From assembly GCA_916700875.1 (NCBI GenBank), contig CAKAKS010000060.1:5764334-5828333 (forward strand): a stretch of 64,000 nt of DNA, written 5' to 3'. The notes beneath the pieces were generated by a model. That model made no database searches. It was not told the DNA's origin and was given only the letters and a program-made list of their open reading frames with translations. A program made the position numbers and the translations under genes. Of the stretch, positions 1-12,790 are shown one piece after another (the first letter of the stretch is position 1; the number at the start of each line of letters is the position of its first letter). Source of the DNA: Sebastes aleutianus (lineage: Eukaryota > Chordata > Actinopteri > Perciformes > Sebastidae).

Positions 1-724
1 TAAATATTTATGAATCGCCAAAGCCACCCTGACTCGCAGCTGAGATTGAAGCCGGAGCGAGGAGTATGTACATTCCAAAGCAGCCGTGGGTTGGGAGGAG
101 AGAGAGATAGCGTGGACAGGAGATTTGTGACAGAGCAGAGCATGAAACCCATCAGTTGATGAGTGGAAATCCCTACTTTCTAATTAATAGAGGTACACAG
201 GCCAGGGGGGATAAGAAGGATCAGGGAAATGAAATCAGCAAAAAGATACCATCACTCATTTCTGAGGTCCATTGTCACACTTCAGAATCTGCTGTAATGA
301 ATCACTCAAGCATTCTGCAGATACATTTGAATGGTGGGGGGGAATTCATTGTCCGGTGGAGAGCATTCGATAAGGATCTTTTCTCTCGCCTCTCCCTTTT
401 CTTCAGCCTCTTCTTTCCCTCTTTTGTCAGAAGGGTCCTCTGATCAAAAAGCGAAATCAAGGCTCCAGCAACAGGTGCAGCCGTCTGAAAGGCTGCCGCA
501 ATCTGCAAGTGAACTGGAAAAGCTATCTGAGGATAAAAAAAGACAGATTCGAGAAGTTCCAAAGGATTTCGCTTGTTGGGGTCAGTTGAAAAAAAAGTCA
601 AGATGGGGTATATAGATGCTAGAGTGGATCCATAATTTACTAAAGGCATGTAACTAGAAGCTGGAACGAGTCTGAATCACATATAGACGCTGTAATATAC
701 TCACTCCCCTTTGACTTGAGATGG
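1..724. other. Upstream non-coding sequence
   Basis: There is no recognisable gene or repeat here. Overlapping short ORFs occur on both strands, none with family resemblance. Confidence 0.6.
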
Positions 725-732
725 AACTTTTG

Positions 733-2303
733 TAGGGGTGGGACTCACCAGAGGCCCCACGATACGATATTATCACGATACTTAAGTCGCCCTACGAGCC
801 TAGCAATTTGAAACATTTTGCGATATGCTGAGTATTGCGATAAGATACAGTATATTGCGTTTTATGACTTTTTTTCAACTGCAAATTATGCAGTTTATCA
901 TCTGTTTTATCTAATAAGATACAGTTGTCACTCTGTTCATCTCAGAATTCTCATTCACATATCTTGAGGTCAGAGGTCAAGGGACCCCTTTGAAAATGGC
1001 CATGACAGTTTTTTCTCATAAAAATGAAGCGTTACTTAGCTCTCTTCCCGACAAGCTAACATGACATGGTACCAATGGATTTCTTAGGTTTTCTAGTTTC
1101 ATATGATGCCAGTATTTTCACTCTAGCTTTAAAACTGAGCCCGCTACAACCTATGAAAGACAAAATAGCAGCCGTTGGACTGTTAAGACGTTAATATTTT
1201 ATATCATAACTAGGTCTGTCAAAGTTAAAGCAAATTTGTTTTTCCGCCACTAATTTCTTTAACGCATTCAATCTTTCGGAGGTTGTAGTGGGCTCAGTTT
1301 TAAAGCTTAAGTAAAGATACTGGTATCATATGAAACTATGAAACCTAAGGGATCCATTGGTACCAACCATGTCATACTAGCTTGTTGTGAAGGAGGCTAA
1401 ATAACGCTCTAAAATTACGCTAAATTTTGGCGAGGAAAAACTGGCATGGCCATTTTCAAAGGGGTCCCTTGACCTCTGACCTCAAGATATGTGAATGTAA
1501 ATGGGTTCTATGGGTACCCACGAGTCTCCCCTTTACAGACATGCCCACTTTATGATAATCACATGCAGTTTGGGGCAAGTCATAGTCAAGTCAGCGCACT
1601 GACACACTGACAGCTGTTGTTGCCTGTTGGGCTGCAGTTTGCCATGTTATGATCTGAGCATATGTTTTTATGCTAAATGCAGTACCTGTGAGGGTTTCTG
1701 GACAACATCTGTCATTGTTTTCTGTTGTTAATTGATTCCCAATAATAAATATATACATACATTTGCATACATTTATCCACTCCCATGTTGATAAGAGTAT
1801 TAAATACTTGACAAATCTCCCTTTAAGGTACATTTTGAACAGATGAAAAATGTGCGATTAATTTGCGATTAATCGTGATTAACTATATATTAATTATCAA
1901 CATTTGGTTTATCTGATACAGTTTTCACACTGTTCATCTTCGAGTTTTCATTCACTTACTGTATTTTGAGTCCAGAGGTCAAAGGACCCCTTTGAAGATT
2001 GCTATGCCAGATTTTCCTCGCCAAAATTTTGCACAAACTTGGAGTGTTATTTAGCCTTCTTCCCAACAAGCTAAAATGAGATGGTTGGTACCGATGGATT
2101 CCTTATGTCTTGTAGTTTCATATGATGTATGAGTATCTACACTCTATCTTTAAAACTGAGTCCATTACAAGACAGAATAGCGGCCAGCAGATTGTAATAG
2201 TTTATATAATAAAGGGTCGATACTTGACATCCGTGTATCGATACAATATTGACATGCAAAATATACCGATACTTTGCTGAATCGATGTTTTTCCCCACCC
2301 CTA
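733..2303. mobile_element. Composite hAT-like non-autonomous element with 8-bp TSD
   Basis: The element starts TAGGGGTGGG (733) and ends CCACCCCTA (2303). It is flanked by an exact 8-bp duplication AACTTTTG (725-732 and 2304-2311), the target-site length of hAT transposons. Inside are two similar arms (about 899-1210 and 1901-2215) around an inverted unit of another repeat family (starting TAGGTCTGTC at 1211). No transposase is encoded; small ORFs are repeat sequence. Two perfect DR1 motifs lie at 967-979 and 1470-1482; the third, at about 1969, is mutated. Confidence 0.8.
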
Positions 2304-2311
2304 AACTTTTG

Positions 2312-4471
2312 ACTTGAAAATAAAACAAAACACGACACGTCTTATGTGTTTTCCATCCCGCGTTGCTAATTGGAGTCTTCATTGCTGGATGTGATGTATG
2401 GTTTTCAGTGCTCTTATTAAGCACTGTGAAGATGCAACATTATACACCAACACAAAGGGCTTGTAACCCTCATTAGCCAGATCTTTGACAGATTTCTGCA
2501 GAAGCATGTGAGGGACAAAGGCAGCCGTCAGTCTCCTCACCCAACATTTTGACATTTTACAGTGTAAGCTTGTAAATCCAACTTACATGATGGCTGCTAT
2601 GGCATTAACCTTTTGACCTTAATGTTTGTTTTTTACCAGAGGTGTCTCAGAAAAGGAGGTCTTAAACCTCTCGCCTGTTTGTAACCTACTAACTGTACAA
2701 CATTAATAGTTTAATCTGCTAAGGAATAAGAGAAAATGCAAGCATAAGCCCAGCACATATTAGCAGAGAACTGGCAGGCTGAACGCAGCTCCTCGAACAC
2801 CCTGGAATGCATAAACTGTGATGGCGAAATCTGAAGACGACATGAAATGAGAAACAAAATGCAGCATATATATCTTTCCATATCATACATCCTCAGAGGG
2901 GATTTACCAGAACTGCCTTTAGACGTTATTATTCTTGTTTGCAAAAACGCACCAAGTGCACGTTTAAAAAAAAAAAAAGAAACACAAGTAAGTAAATATA
3001 CAGCAGTCTTCTCTCTTTAGCCTTTGTCTTTTGTTTTCCAAAGATAATTTAAGTTTCCAGTTTCTAAGTAGTTCAATCCAACCCAGGGGAGCTATCCCCC
3101 TGTGAGACAAGATTTTTTTAAACTTCTTCTTTCTTACATCAACCCTTATATCCCAATGCAATTATTTAATATACACCCACTCATAGTCTGCATATGAGAT
3201 ATGCATATAATTGTATGTTACTTTTTAATTACAGGGAAAAATCTAACTTGTAAGATGATGGGCTGGAAGGTGCCATTGCATTGTTATTTTTTTTCATCCT
3301 CGTTTTCTGATTATGTGAGCTGGGCTCCTTTGCTAAGCGATGATAAGCAGAATTTCCATGTTCTCTGCATAATTAATCCATCTTTGCCTCTCTTCATGCC
3401 AACTCTGCCGTTATCGCCCGCACATGCCTGAATTGCAAAAGAATCCTCTCTTCAATTGGAACTTATTGATATTCGGGAAAAAAAAAAAACTGGAAATCCT
3501 CAAATTTAAGCCACAGATTGTTAAATGGATTAATTTCGCGGCAATCGCAGGCATCTAACGCGGGGAGACAGGCAAAGCAAATTGAAAGTATCTCCTGTTT
3601 GTGGAGTTTTTTAGTCCCAAATGATAGGGTTTATTGGCATGTTTTTTTCCCCCTCCATAGTCAAAAATTACCATTTATTTGCATGGCATAAAATACTTTT
3701 ATATGGTTGGAAATTCAGAGGAATTTCTTTCAATGCCTGTCGTTGGAGTCGTGATAACAACTTCAGCTCCTCACATCTGGACGCTTTTGATACTGGCTGA
3801 AAGGAATGTCTGAATATTTAATATTTTTATCTGTTTTTCATCGATGGTTTCGCCATTAAGGATGGCTCTGCTGTTTGCATGGAGCCTGGCAGATGTAGAT
3901 TTATTTTCTGAGCTGTCTACGGCCTGCCTTTTCTCTGAATATATTGATGCATTTTTCCATTTTGCTGTGCACTGATGCCTCTGCATATGTAATAAACCAG
4001 CAGACACACTTATAAAATACATCAACAGACTGTATTATAATGCTGCGTTTAGATGTGGGTCCTCAGTTACTCATGCACATATAGGAAAAAGGGAGGGGAG
4101 GGGGAAAAAAATCAGCTACACATATCAAATATAATTTACTTGACCTCATAAAAATGAATAATATTAAATCAGAGGATGTCAGAACACACGAGGTGCTCAT
4201 GTATACAGCAGCAAATATGTTATTTGGACACAAACGTCTGACTTACATACAAACTGTGATATATTGAATGGACACAAACAGCTGTAGTGTCACTTATAAT
4301 GTAGCGCACATTTTAACTGATGATTTATAGCCAGAGTTAGATGAGAACAGCTGCTTTACTTTGCATTGTGCTAGTATTAAAGAAAGATTTCATATATGTA
4401 TAAATAATATTCACTAGATAAATTATAGATATCATAAACTCTGTAAAAATGAATGAAGTCTCTGTATATTG
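2312..4471. other. Upstream non-coding sequence, no gene seen
   Basis: AT-rich, apparently single-copy DNA with short A-tracts near 2966 and 3478. The block around 3480-3980 is not obviously repetitive. The short ORFs have no recognisable motif. Confidence 0.6.
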
Positions 4472-4479
4472 GATTCAGC

Positions 4480-5237
4480 TAGAGGTGCAACAATTAATCG
4501 ATTAGTTGTCAACTATTAAATTAATCTCAACTATTTTAATAATCGATTAATCTGTTTTAGTAATTTTTTAAGAAAACAAAGTCTACATTTTCTGATTCCA
4601 GCTTCTTAAATGTGATTATTTTCTAGTTTCTTTACTCCTCTATGACAGTAAACTGAATATCTTTGAGTTGTGGACAAAGCAAGATATTTGAGGACAAGGA
4701 AACACTCGACATCGATTGACATTTTTCACCATTACCTGACATTTTATAGACCAAACAACTAATCGATTAATCGAGAGAATAATCGACAATGAAGATAATC
4801 GTTAGTTGCAGCCCTAATAGTTGTATTGAAGACTTTGCAGAGATAATTTTAAGGACATTTTTATGTTGCTAATTTACTTTACATATAAGGTAAAAGAGTC
4901 AGATCAGGTGTCAAGTGAACCAAGCTCATGGGAGACTTAAAAACTTTAAAAAAAAAATCAACATGTTGAGAGAATTGTGAGGTGGGTCAAGGTGCAAAAA
5001 ATGAGAAAAGAAGAAGAACGCGGGGAGTAATAGGAACACAAGATGACAATGATCCTGAGTATCTTTGAGTCGTGGACAAAACAAGACATTTGATGACGTC
5101 ATCTTGGGCTTTGGGAAACACTGATCCACATTTTTTGACACCACTTTATGACATTTTATAGACCAAACAACTAATCGATTAATCGAGAAACTAATCGAGA
5201 AACTAATCGACGAAAATAATTGTTAGTTGTAGCCATA
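4480..5237. mobile_element. hAT-like element with internal partial duplication and 8-bp TSD
   Basis: It begins TAGAGGTGCAAC and ends GTAGCCATA, flanked by an exact 8-bp duplication GATTCAGC (4472-4479 and 5238-5245). A full short copy with AATCGATTAATCG-type ends occupies 4480-4816. After a linker of about 230 bp, the right half of the same family recurs (about 5050-5237). The duplication flanks the whole composite and not the inner copy, so the composite seems to have moved as one unit. A CRE palindrome TGACGTCA lies at 5094-5101. Confidence 0.8.
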
Positions 5238-5245
5238 GATTCAGC

Positions 5246-7140
5246 GTTCACAATCAAAATACCAGCTTATCTTAGAAGCTAAATATCTTTAGTTGCACAG
5301 TTGGAATTCTTCCTCCGGGCCAGGGAAGAAATATTCAAGAACAACAGTTTACTGTATGTGTGAGCTGTGTGATTTATTTTTTAAGCCTGATTTAAGAAAG
5401 TTAATTTTCCATGAAATGCCTTGACAAACTAAAAAATGTTCAGGTAGAGATGATCAAAATTGTGATTACTTTTTTGTTGTAGACAGTGAAGGTCTGACAA
5501 TCTGATTGTGTAAGTTGATCAAATTGGTTCTCTTTATTTTTGTTTACTTCTGTTTGCAGCACTCTGGATCTCTGACTTATGTCAGAATGTGGTGTTTTGC
5601 AGGCTGGGCATACAGTAGTTAAAAAAAAATGCATTCACTCAGTGTATGCAGGAATTACATATTTACACAGAGGTTTCACATGATAGGAAATAATTAGACG
5701 TGATGGAGAAGTAGTCTATATTATGCAGCAGCGAACATCTGAGAACTGACAAATCATTTTTCAAACATTACTTCCCGTCCACTCTTTCACCTTTGTCCCT
5801 ACAGGGTAAAACGTACATTAAAAACAGGAAACAAGAGTCATCAGTTCCCTTTGTCTGACTTTATAATTGAATAGTTAATTATATATTCATAAAAGTATTA
5901 TTAAAAATTGCAAATGTATAGTAGAAATGGAGCTTATTTCTTCAGAATTGACTATTAAAAGGTAATTTTGGTTTAATGTTAAAGGTTCCCACTGAAACTC
6001 ATTGATGGATGAATTCATTCTACAGGCTGCATTCCCTCACCTTCCACTGTCAGATCAATTTCTCCACTCCTTTAATAATGCAACATTATTATTTTAAGAA
6101 GTGAAACTCCTTGAAACGAGTACGGATATTTATGATTTTAATCCATAAAAGGACTCGCTGGTTATCCCCCGGAGGTGTCGCAATCTCAGCTTTTGACCAC
6201 ATAAAAAGACAGTGAGATTAGCAGTAAGAATATACTGCCCCGTGGTTCTCTCCTCCCCCCCCCCCCCCCCCCCCCTCCTCTACCAAAAGCCTTTATTTAC
6301 AGATTTACACACTCCCAATGGGAGGAGCATAGTGTGTTCATTCCCGCCCTCTTTTAGTGTTTCCATCACTTGCCTGGACTTTAAACGTTCTGGTGTAATC
6401 TTAAGATGCTCTGGGGATGTGTGGCATTTTGATTTCATATTTTTGAACGTTCCGACTTTTTTGTCGTTTTTGTCGCCTGTCGTTTTTTTTTGTTTTTCAT
6501 TTTTTGCTCGCTGTGCTTTGTTTCAAAGCGCGCTGCATGTTATGCTATATCTCCCTGGTAAACGGAAGAAGGAATGGGAAGGGGGTCGGGGAGGGAAGGG
6601 GTACTGAATGGCGGTGCGGAGAGTGAAGCCTCCCTGGAAAGAGCTGGCGCTGAGGCCTCCAGGGCCGCGGGTGGTTTTGGCAGCCCGGCCAGCGAGAGTG
6701 GGCACTCTCTCAGACATCTGTTTGCTCACTGCTGCTGGAGCTGCTGGCTGGATGGATGGATAGATGGGGGTGGAGGGTGGGGGTGCTGGAGAGCTGGAGC
6801 ATTCAGCCACAACCAGCACCAGCATCTTCTTACCCAGGACAGACAACAGCAACTCCACATTATAGCTTTTAAAAGTCACATTAACGTAGTGTTATGTCAT
6901 TTGTAGGGGTGCTTTCCTTGCTAAGAGTAAAGCAAGATCTTTTTTAAATGGTGGATTTCAGCATTGGGATGCAGGGCTACATGCAGGGCATTCAAGGACA
7001 CACACTTGAATAGAAAAGGACAAAGAATTATGGGATATTATGCAAAAACAATATAAAAACTGCTCAGCTATACTTTGGCGCTGAACAACTTTCTGTTTCA
7101 GTTCCTAGGTGTGTTTCTCTTTTTTCCCCTGTCTCTCTCT
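5246..7140. other. Upstream non-coding sequence with C22 tract and GC-rich block
   Basis: There is a run of 22 C at 6255-6276 and a GC-richer stretch at about 6570-6830, where overlapping ORFs on both strands are compositional. The GC-rich block could be a distal regulatory region of zfpm2, but nothing specific supports that. Confidence 0.5.
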
Positions 7141-7159
7141 CTGTCTCTCTCTTATACTA

Positions 7160-7162
<3 letters not shown>

Positions 7163-7214
<52 letters not shown>
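7163..7214. repeat. (TA)26 microsatellite
   Basis: This is an uninterrupted TA repeat of about 52 bp just 5' of a hAT-like element. A second AT-rich tract follows that element at 7959-8014. Confidence 0.95.
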
Positions 7215-7220
<6 letters not shown>

Positions 7221-7237
7221 TATAAGATAATAATAAT

Positions 7238-7958
7238 TAGGGCTGTCAAAGTTAACGCGATAACGTGTTAACACAAATTTGTTTGACGCCGCTAATTTCT
7301 GTAACGCATTAACGCAATCGATCATTTCAGAGGTTGTAGCGGGCTCAGTTTTAAAACTAGAGTGAAGATACTGGTATCATGAAACTAAAAAACCTAAAGA
7401 ATCCACTGGTACCAACCATGTCATACTAACTCGTCAAGAAAGAGGTTAAATTTCCAAACTTCCAAACTTGCGCTAAATTTTGGCGAGGAAAAACTGGCAT
7501 GGCCATTTTCAAAGGGGTCCCTTGACCTCTGACCTCAAGATATGTGAATGAAAATGGGTTCTATGGGTACCCACGAGTCTCCCCTTTACAGACATGCCCA
7601 CTTTATGATAATCACATGCAGTTTGGGGCAAGTCATAGTCAAGTCAGCACACTGACAGCTGTTGTTGCCTGTTGGGCTGCAGTTTGCCATGTTATGATTT
7701 GAGCATATATTTTATGCTAAATGCAGTACCTGTGAGGGTTTCTGGACAATATTGTCTTTGTTTTGTGTTGTTAAATGATTTCCAATAATAAATATAAACA
7801 TACATTTGCATAAAGCAGCATATTTGCACACTACCATGTTGATAAGAGTATTAAATATTTGACAAATCTCCCTTTAAGGTACATTTTGAACGGATACAAA
7901 ATGTGTGATTAATTTGCGATTAATCACGATTAAATATTTTAATCGATTGACCACCCTA
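7238..7958 (+). mobile_element. hAT-like MITE, DR1-bearing family
   Basis: It starts TAGGGCTGTC and ends CCACCCTA, with the internal sequence shared by the copies at 18260, 23153, 29898 and 62323. The flanks are AT repeats, so no clean TSD can be read. A perfect DR1 lies at 7523-7535 on the minus strand. It encodes no transposase. Confidence 0.8.
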
Positions 7959-8014
7959 ATATATATATATATATAATATATATAATATAATAATATATAT
8001 ATATATATATATAT

Positions 8015-10433
8015 ATTTATACATTGAGGACCTGAACAGTTATATACAGTATGTGTCACAGCCACCCTGCACCCCACATCACTCTATACTCCACACACAC
8101 ACACATAGATCTGACATCCTCTGGAGACAAACCAATCCCCAACAGCCAGAGGGTGACACCACAGCAGGCAAACTCATAACACCGATGTCCAAGCTGAGCT
8201 GCTGAGGCTGCTCTTTAAAGATGGAGTCCCCGTCCAACCGACGGCTGTCACTCCCAGTGCCACTGGACATGTGTGATCGCCTTAAATAAAAAAATAAAAA
8301 AATAAACCCAGTAATTTGTCATGCCAGACTCCCTGTGACATTACCCGGTCAGCACAGCAGCTCACTTAAACAGTGCAAGAGGGAAGAACGCAGCTGTTAT
8401 TACGGCAATAATTCAGTTTAGGATCGTCGTAAAAAAAATCAACACAATACTGGGATGTTATGTTTAACCACTGGGAACACCTGGTGAAGTTACTGCACAG
8501 GAAGATCATTTAAAACTTTACTATAGTGTTGTAACGCTGTCAGGATGTGATCACATCATTTAGGGACTGTATGAAAATGAATAGGAGTCCAAACGGGGAG
8601 GTTTATATATTTATCTTCTTTTTTTCTGAAGGGAGAGTACTAACATTTTTTTTGGGGGGAGGGCCTTTTGACTTTTTCTCATCCCAGAGTTATATTATAT
8701 TTTGTTCTTCTTTAGAACAGAAAAAAAGATAAGTAGTTATATCAAAAACTTGGATTATTTGGTGTGTGCCACAGGTCATAAAGGTGAGTTTTGCTACCCG
8801 AGGACAACAATGTCATCTCTGTATTAGGGGTTTATTTTGCTCATCAAATAGAATCAATATGCCAGTTTTGTGAAACAGTATACATGTGGATCTTTGTTAT
8901 AACGTTATATCTCCAAAGAGTGCGTCTCAACAGGAAAAAGAACTACAGTAAAGTTAAATGTGTCATACAAAATGACAGTGACAGCTGTTGTTTGAAAAAT
9001 AAAGAACAGCTGGAATATTCAGTATACAAACACCTCATTTTATTATGTTTTCCATAATTTTTGTCATTGCTAATTCCACTCCTTTTACGCGATTTGGTAG
9101 CTATGTGAAAATCATTATTCATTTCGGTTTAAACTAAATTACAACATCTGAAATACTTTGTACACTTGTACTTATTAAAGGCATATTGAGTACAAATTCA
9201 ATAGTGTCATATTTTAACATATTGGAGGGAGGGTGCAAAGAAAATTAATAATACTATGGAGGGTCTTGCATTTTCATTTGCATCCAACTAATTTTTGTAC
9301 AGTCCCTTACTACTGTATACTGTTAACAAGGGTATAAATTATGAGTTTATGCCAGGATGGCACCATGCCACCTAGATTAAGCTACAACAACATGTTTATT
9401 GACACAAATTATGAAATTCCCTTTTATAAATTAACTGTAAAATGCAGGAAAAAGTGAAGAAAACACATCCACTCCACCCTCTTCTTAAACATGAAAAAAA
9501 AGCCATTGCTTGTGACAGAGCTGTCAATAAATAATCGCATCAGTCTACAAAACTTTATCTATTATTTAATATCAACATGTCACTCTCACAAAAAATATAT
9601 TTTCAGACTCTGAGTGAGACATACGGTCCTCAGACATGCTGACGTGTCTTCAGTCAAAAAGACTTTTGGGCATACCAACGAGCCGTACGAGCACCTTTTG
9701 TTCTAAAGCATATTTTCTTAAAGAATGAACATGATGAAGCCACCAGACAGCCCACCTCCACTGCCCCCAAACACTGAATGGCGTTCCCCAAATGTGACTT
9801 GGCAGTTCTAATCAAATGATTTAGCGCATTAAATCAACCTTTACCCCTGTAATCAGATTATGGGAGTGCTCTGCGCAGCGTCCCGGCAGCATACAGTATA
9901 CCTTAACCTATTAATATGACCAACCTTGTGTCAGTGATTTCCCCTGCGATGGAAACAGTATCATGTTAATTATCACAACCATCTGGTCTGAGCAGTGAGA
10001 GAAAAAAAAAAAAAGCTTTCTCTTCCTCTCGCAGATTTGTACCTGTCAATCAGAGACGGCTTCAAACAAGCCACTGGGGCTCAGGAACAGCAGAGAAGAA
10101 GCACGCTCCAGTCTCAGAGGATTTAGGAGTGGCGTTAAATTAATCTTCAGCTGGCAATTTGACTCCCCTCTCTCACCATGTTGTTGCTCTTACCACAAAT
10201 CATTATTGATTTTGGTGCTGGGTTCCTAATATGGCCAGTAAACTCTATTTATGGATGTTTAGCATGGTAATTTTAGAGAGTGAGTGGGGTGGCTTTATTT
10301 TAACCTCCTAATAGGCAGTGGCAGTGTAATTTTACTTGTGGGTTTTGGGGAGTTTTTATTGTGTGTGTTGATTTTGTATGACAGGAAAACACAAAAAAAA
10401 CTCTTGAATTTAATTTTTGTAATTATTTTTTTT
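8015..10433. other. Upstream non-coding sequence, no gene seen
   Basis: AT-rich DNA without recognised repeats. No ORF resembles a known protein. Confidence 0.6.
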
Positions 10434-10639
10434 TAAGGATGCACCGATACCGGATTGGATATCGAGCCGATACTGACTCAAATAGCTGGATTGGGTATCA
10501 GTGACAACGGGTTCGATCTAGTCAATTCAATTCTGTTTATATACATTATATACTGGAATTTTAATTACTGTTGAAGTTTTGACCAATTTGTTGCAACAAT
10601 AAAAGGTTTACACTTGAATTGTAATTCCTCTTAATTTTG

Positions 10640-10673
<34 letters not shown>

Positions 10674-10946
10674 TATAATAAGAATATTATGTATTATTTT
10701 AATAATAAATAACAATTCAGTAAATTTATATTTATGTATTTATTTGTTAAATTTTGTTGTACAAAGTTAGGAAAGTAAGGTTTAAGTCCTGCCTGACGTT
10801 ATACGTAAAAGAATGATCCAAGTCTCTTCCACACAGTGAGGCATACAGCTTGTTAATTAAACATCGGATTGGTACTCGGTATCGGCCGATACCCAAAGCC
10901 CAGGTATCGCTATCGGGACTGAAAAAGTTGGATCAGTGCTTCCCTA
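10434..10946. mobile_element. Second MITE family (GATGCACCGAT ends), copy 1
   Basis: The left end reads GGATGCACCGATACC and the right end is its imperfect inverted counterpart (...GATCAGTGCTTCCCTA). The flanks TTTTTTTT and ATTTTTTT are compatible with an 8-bp duplication but are low complexity. It shares most of its sequence with the copy at 20756-21450, which fixes the family. Confidence 0.75.
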
Positions 10947-12253
10947 ATTTTTTTATTGAACAGTTTTTCTTTGTTTTGAGTACATCGTCATTCTTTAATT
11001 TTTTTAACAGAAACTCTCGGAGTGTGTACAGTCAGTGTGACAAAGCTGAGATATTGAAATGATTCACGGTTTATGAATACCACTGTCCCATGACATAACT
11101 GTGTTTGGACTAAAGCTGTATGTGAAGAAGACAGAAAATAAGAGAAAACTTTAGCCACAGGAGGACGGCGGTGGTGGTGGTGGGTGGGGGGGAACGCAGG
11201 AGGAGACAAACCAAGGAGTCTCGCAACAAGACAGATGCTCTCCTCAAGGTGAACCGCCGCTGACCCGTCTGCCACATAAATTATTCTGTAGTTTCAGGAC
11301 TCCATTCCAAAGTTGTGGAATTGGGTTACAAGATAATTTCACAGGCCACTTGCTTGTCTTCCTTGGCAGTCCAACTGGCTAATTGAAGAGAGTGATTTCC
11401 AGTTTGGGCAACTATTCAGAACATGGCAGTCGAAATCGGAATGATTTGAAGGCTCTCGTTTCCTCTCTCTCTCTCTCTTTAAATATTCTGAATATTTTCC
11501 CCGTCCATATATGCAGACTAATTTGTAGGAAAAGAAAAAAAAAACACTCTGATTGACAGTTTATCAAATATTGATAAATAAACAAAGCGTAAAAAGCAGA
11601 GTCCCTCACTTGAAATCCACTGTTTGCTCATTTGAATATATTTTACAGTAAAAAGATTGGGCGCATTTTTATTTTAGAGAATGCACCAGACTTTTATATA
11701 TACTGTATAATCATGTTCAATACTGTAGTAGAAAATGTGTTTGTGTGTGTGTGTGTTTAAAAAAATCTAACACCAGGTTACTTCTTTCAGTGTTTTGGCC
11801 AAGAGGTCAAGCCATTTGAGGTCATGGCACCTCAATCCAGATCAACTCTCAGAGTGCATTATGGGGGAATGAGTGGCCGAGCTGCTCCTGAGCTGATCCT
11901 GGTGTATTTAACCAATATAGGTTCAGATTTGTTGGTGATAGGAGGAGGACCACATGCTGTATTAAATTACTCCGCATGGTGCAACAGTGGAGGGCTTCTC
12001 CTCTACAAATCTCTCTCTTTCTTTTTTTGGATGAAAATCTTGAACATCATTTAAAGCAGCACAATGATGATGGGTAATAATAATTAAAAAAAATAGGTGC
12101 TTTAAAAAATAAAAGGTGTGAGAAAAAATGTTTACCTGAGATAAAAGCGAGTGGGATGATTTTTTTTATTATTATATTGTGACTGTGTCCTGATGATACT
12201 GATGCTCAGTTTGTCTCCATCTCAGTTCATATTTACCCCCCCACAAAAAAAAA
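10947..12253. other. Upstream non-coding sequence next to zfpm2 promoter
   Basis: No gene is seen. It includes a G-rich GGTGGTGGTGGTGGG stretch near 11171 and a short GT repeat near 11743. It may hold promoter-proximal elements. Confidence 0.5.
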
Positions 12254-12258
12254 ACTGG

Positions 12259-12284
12259 CGCTAATTAAGGGCGACGCTAATTAA
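12259..12284 (+). promoter_or_regulatory. Duplicated CGCTAATTAA motif upstream of zfpm2
   Basis: The ten-base sequence CGCTAATTAA is present at 12259-12268 and again at 12275-12284, 16 bp start to start. Each copy contains the TAATTA core bound by many homeodomain proteins. The position, about 525 bp 5' of the start codon, suggests a paired homeodomain site, but binding is inference only. Confidence 0.35.
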
Positions 12285-12473
12285 TAAGTGGAAGTTAAAG
12301 TAATTGTGGATCAAGTGAAGTTCACCGGAGCTGCGGCTACGGTACCCGGGGAGGAACAAACCTTATCTTCAAACAAAAGCGCGAAACGCTTTCACCTCCC
12401 CAGTCAGTCCGTGCGGATCGCGGCGAAGCGCAGCCTCCTCATCATCATCACGGAGAGCACGGTGCTGAGGAAG

Positions 12474-12575
12474 AGTGAGAGAGAGAGAGGAGAGAGAGAG
12501 AAGGAGAGAGAGAGAGGGTGTGTATTATTGTGTGTGTGTGTGAGAGAGAGAGAGAGAAAGAGAGAGAGAGGGGGG
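12474..12575. repeat. GA/GT-rich simple repeat in zfpm2 leader
   Basis: Interrupted (GA)n blocks flank a short (TG)n run and a G8 stretch. Every reading frame across it gives low-complexity Arg-Glu or Ser-Leu repeats, so the ORFs here are not genes. If transcribed it makes a purine-rich 5' leader. Confidence 0.85.
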
Positions 12576-12742
12576 GGAGAGAAAGCCAGAGCCAGAGCCA
12601 GAGAAACGAGAAAGATAAAGGAAAGACAGACGGAACGATAGACTTGTGCGTAAAAAGTGCCGGTGCCCCCCTTCTTCTTCTTCTTTTTCTTTCCCAATTT
12701 CCATCAGACACACACAAAAAAAACCCAAACCCGGCTGCTTGG

Positions 12743-12790
12743 ATGAACCAGAACCTATCGATCTGTCAGTACTACACCTGGATTCACTGA
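12743..12790 (+). other. 15-codon upstream ORF in zfpm2 leader
   Basis: An ATG at 12743 opens a 15-codon frame (MNQNLSICQYYTWIH) that stops with TGA at 12788-12790, 17 bases before the zfpm2 start. It has T at -3, a weak context, whereas the main start has G at -3, so leaky scanning or re-initiation would be expected. It only matters if transcription starts upstream of 12743, which is likely but not shown. Confidence 0.5.

Noticed and set aside
1..17. TAAATATTTATGAATCG at 1-17 is identical to 14321-14337
   Set aside because: A single AT-rich 17-mer match in 64 kb can arise by chance, and the flanks do not align.
1591..1833. A recurring small ORF (starting MYLKGRFVKYLI) also seen near 30354-30548 and 54573-54824
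   Set aside because: It lies inside copies of the same hAT-like repeat. Similarity reflects shared DNA, the frame is disrupted in other copies, and it does not resemble a transposase.
6540..6830. An upstream first exon of zfpm2 in the GC-rich block
   Set aside because: No donor with a matching frame or recognised leader sequence; GC richness alone is not enough.
12404..12717. Several ORFs on both strands over the zfpm2 leader
   Set aside because: They encode Arg-Glu or Ser-Leu repeats from the GA/CT microsatellite.
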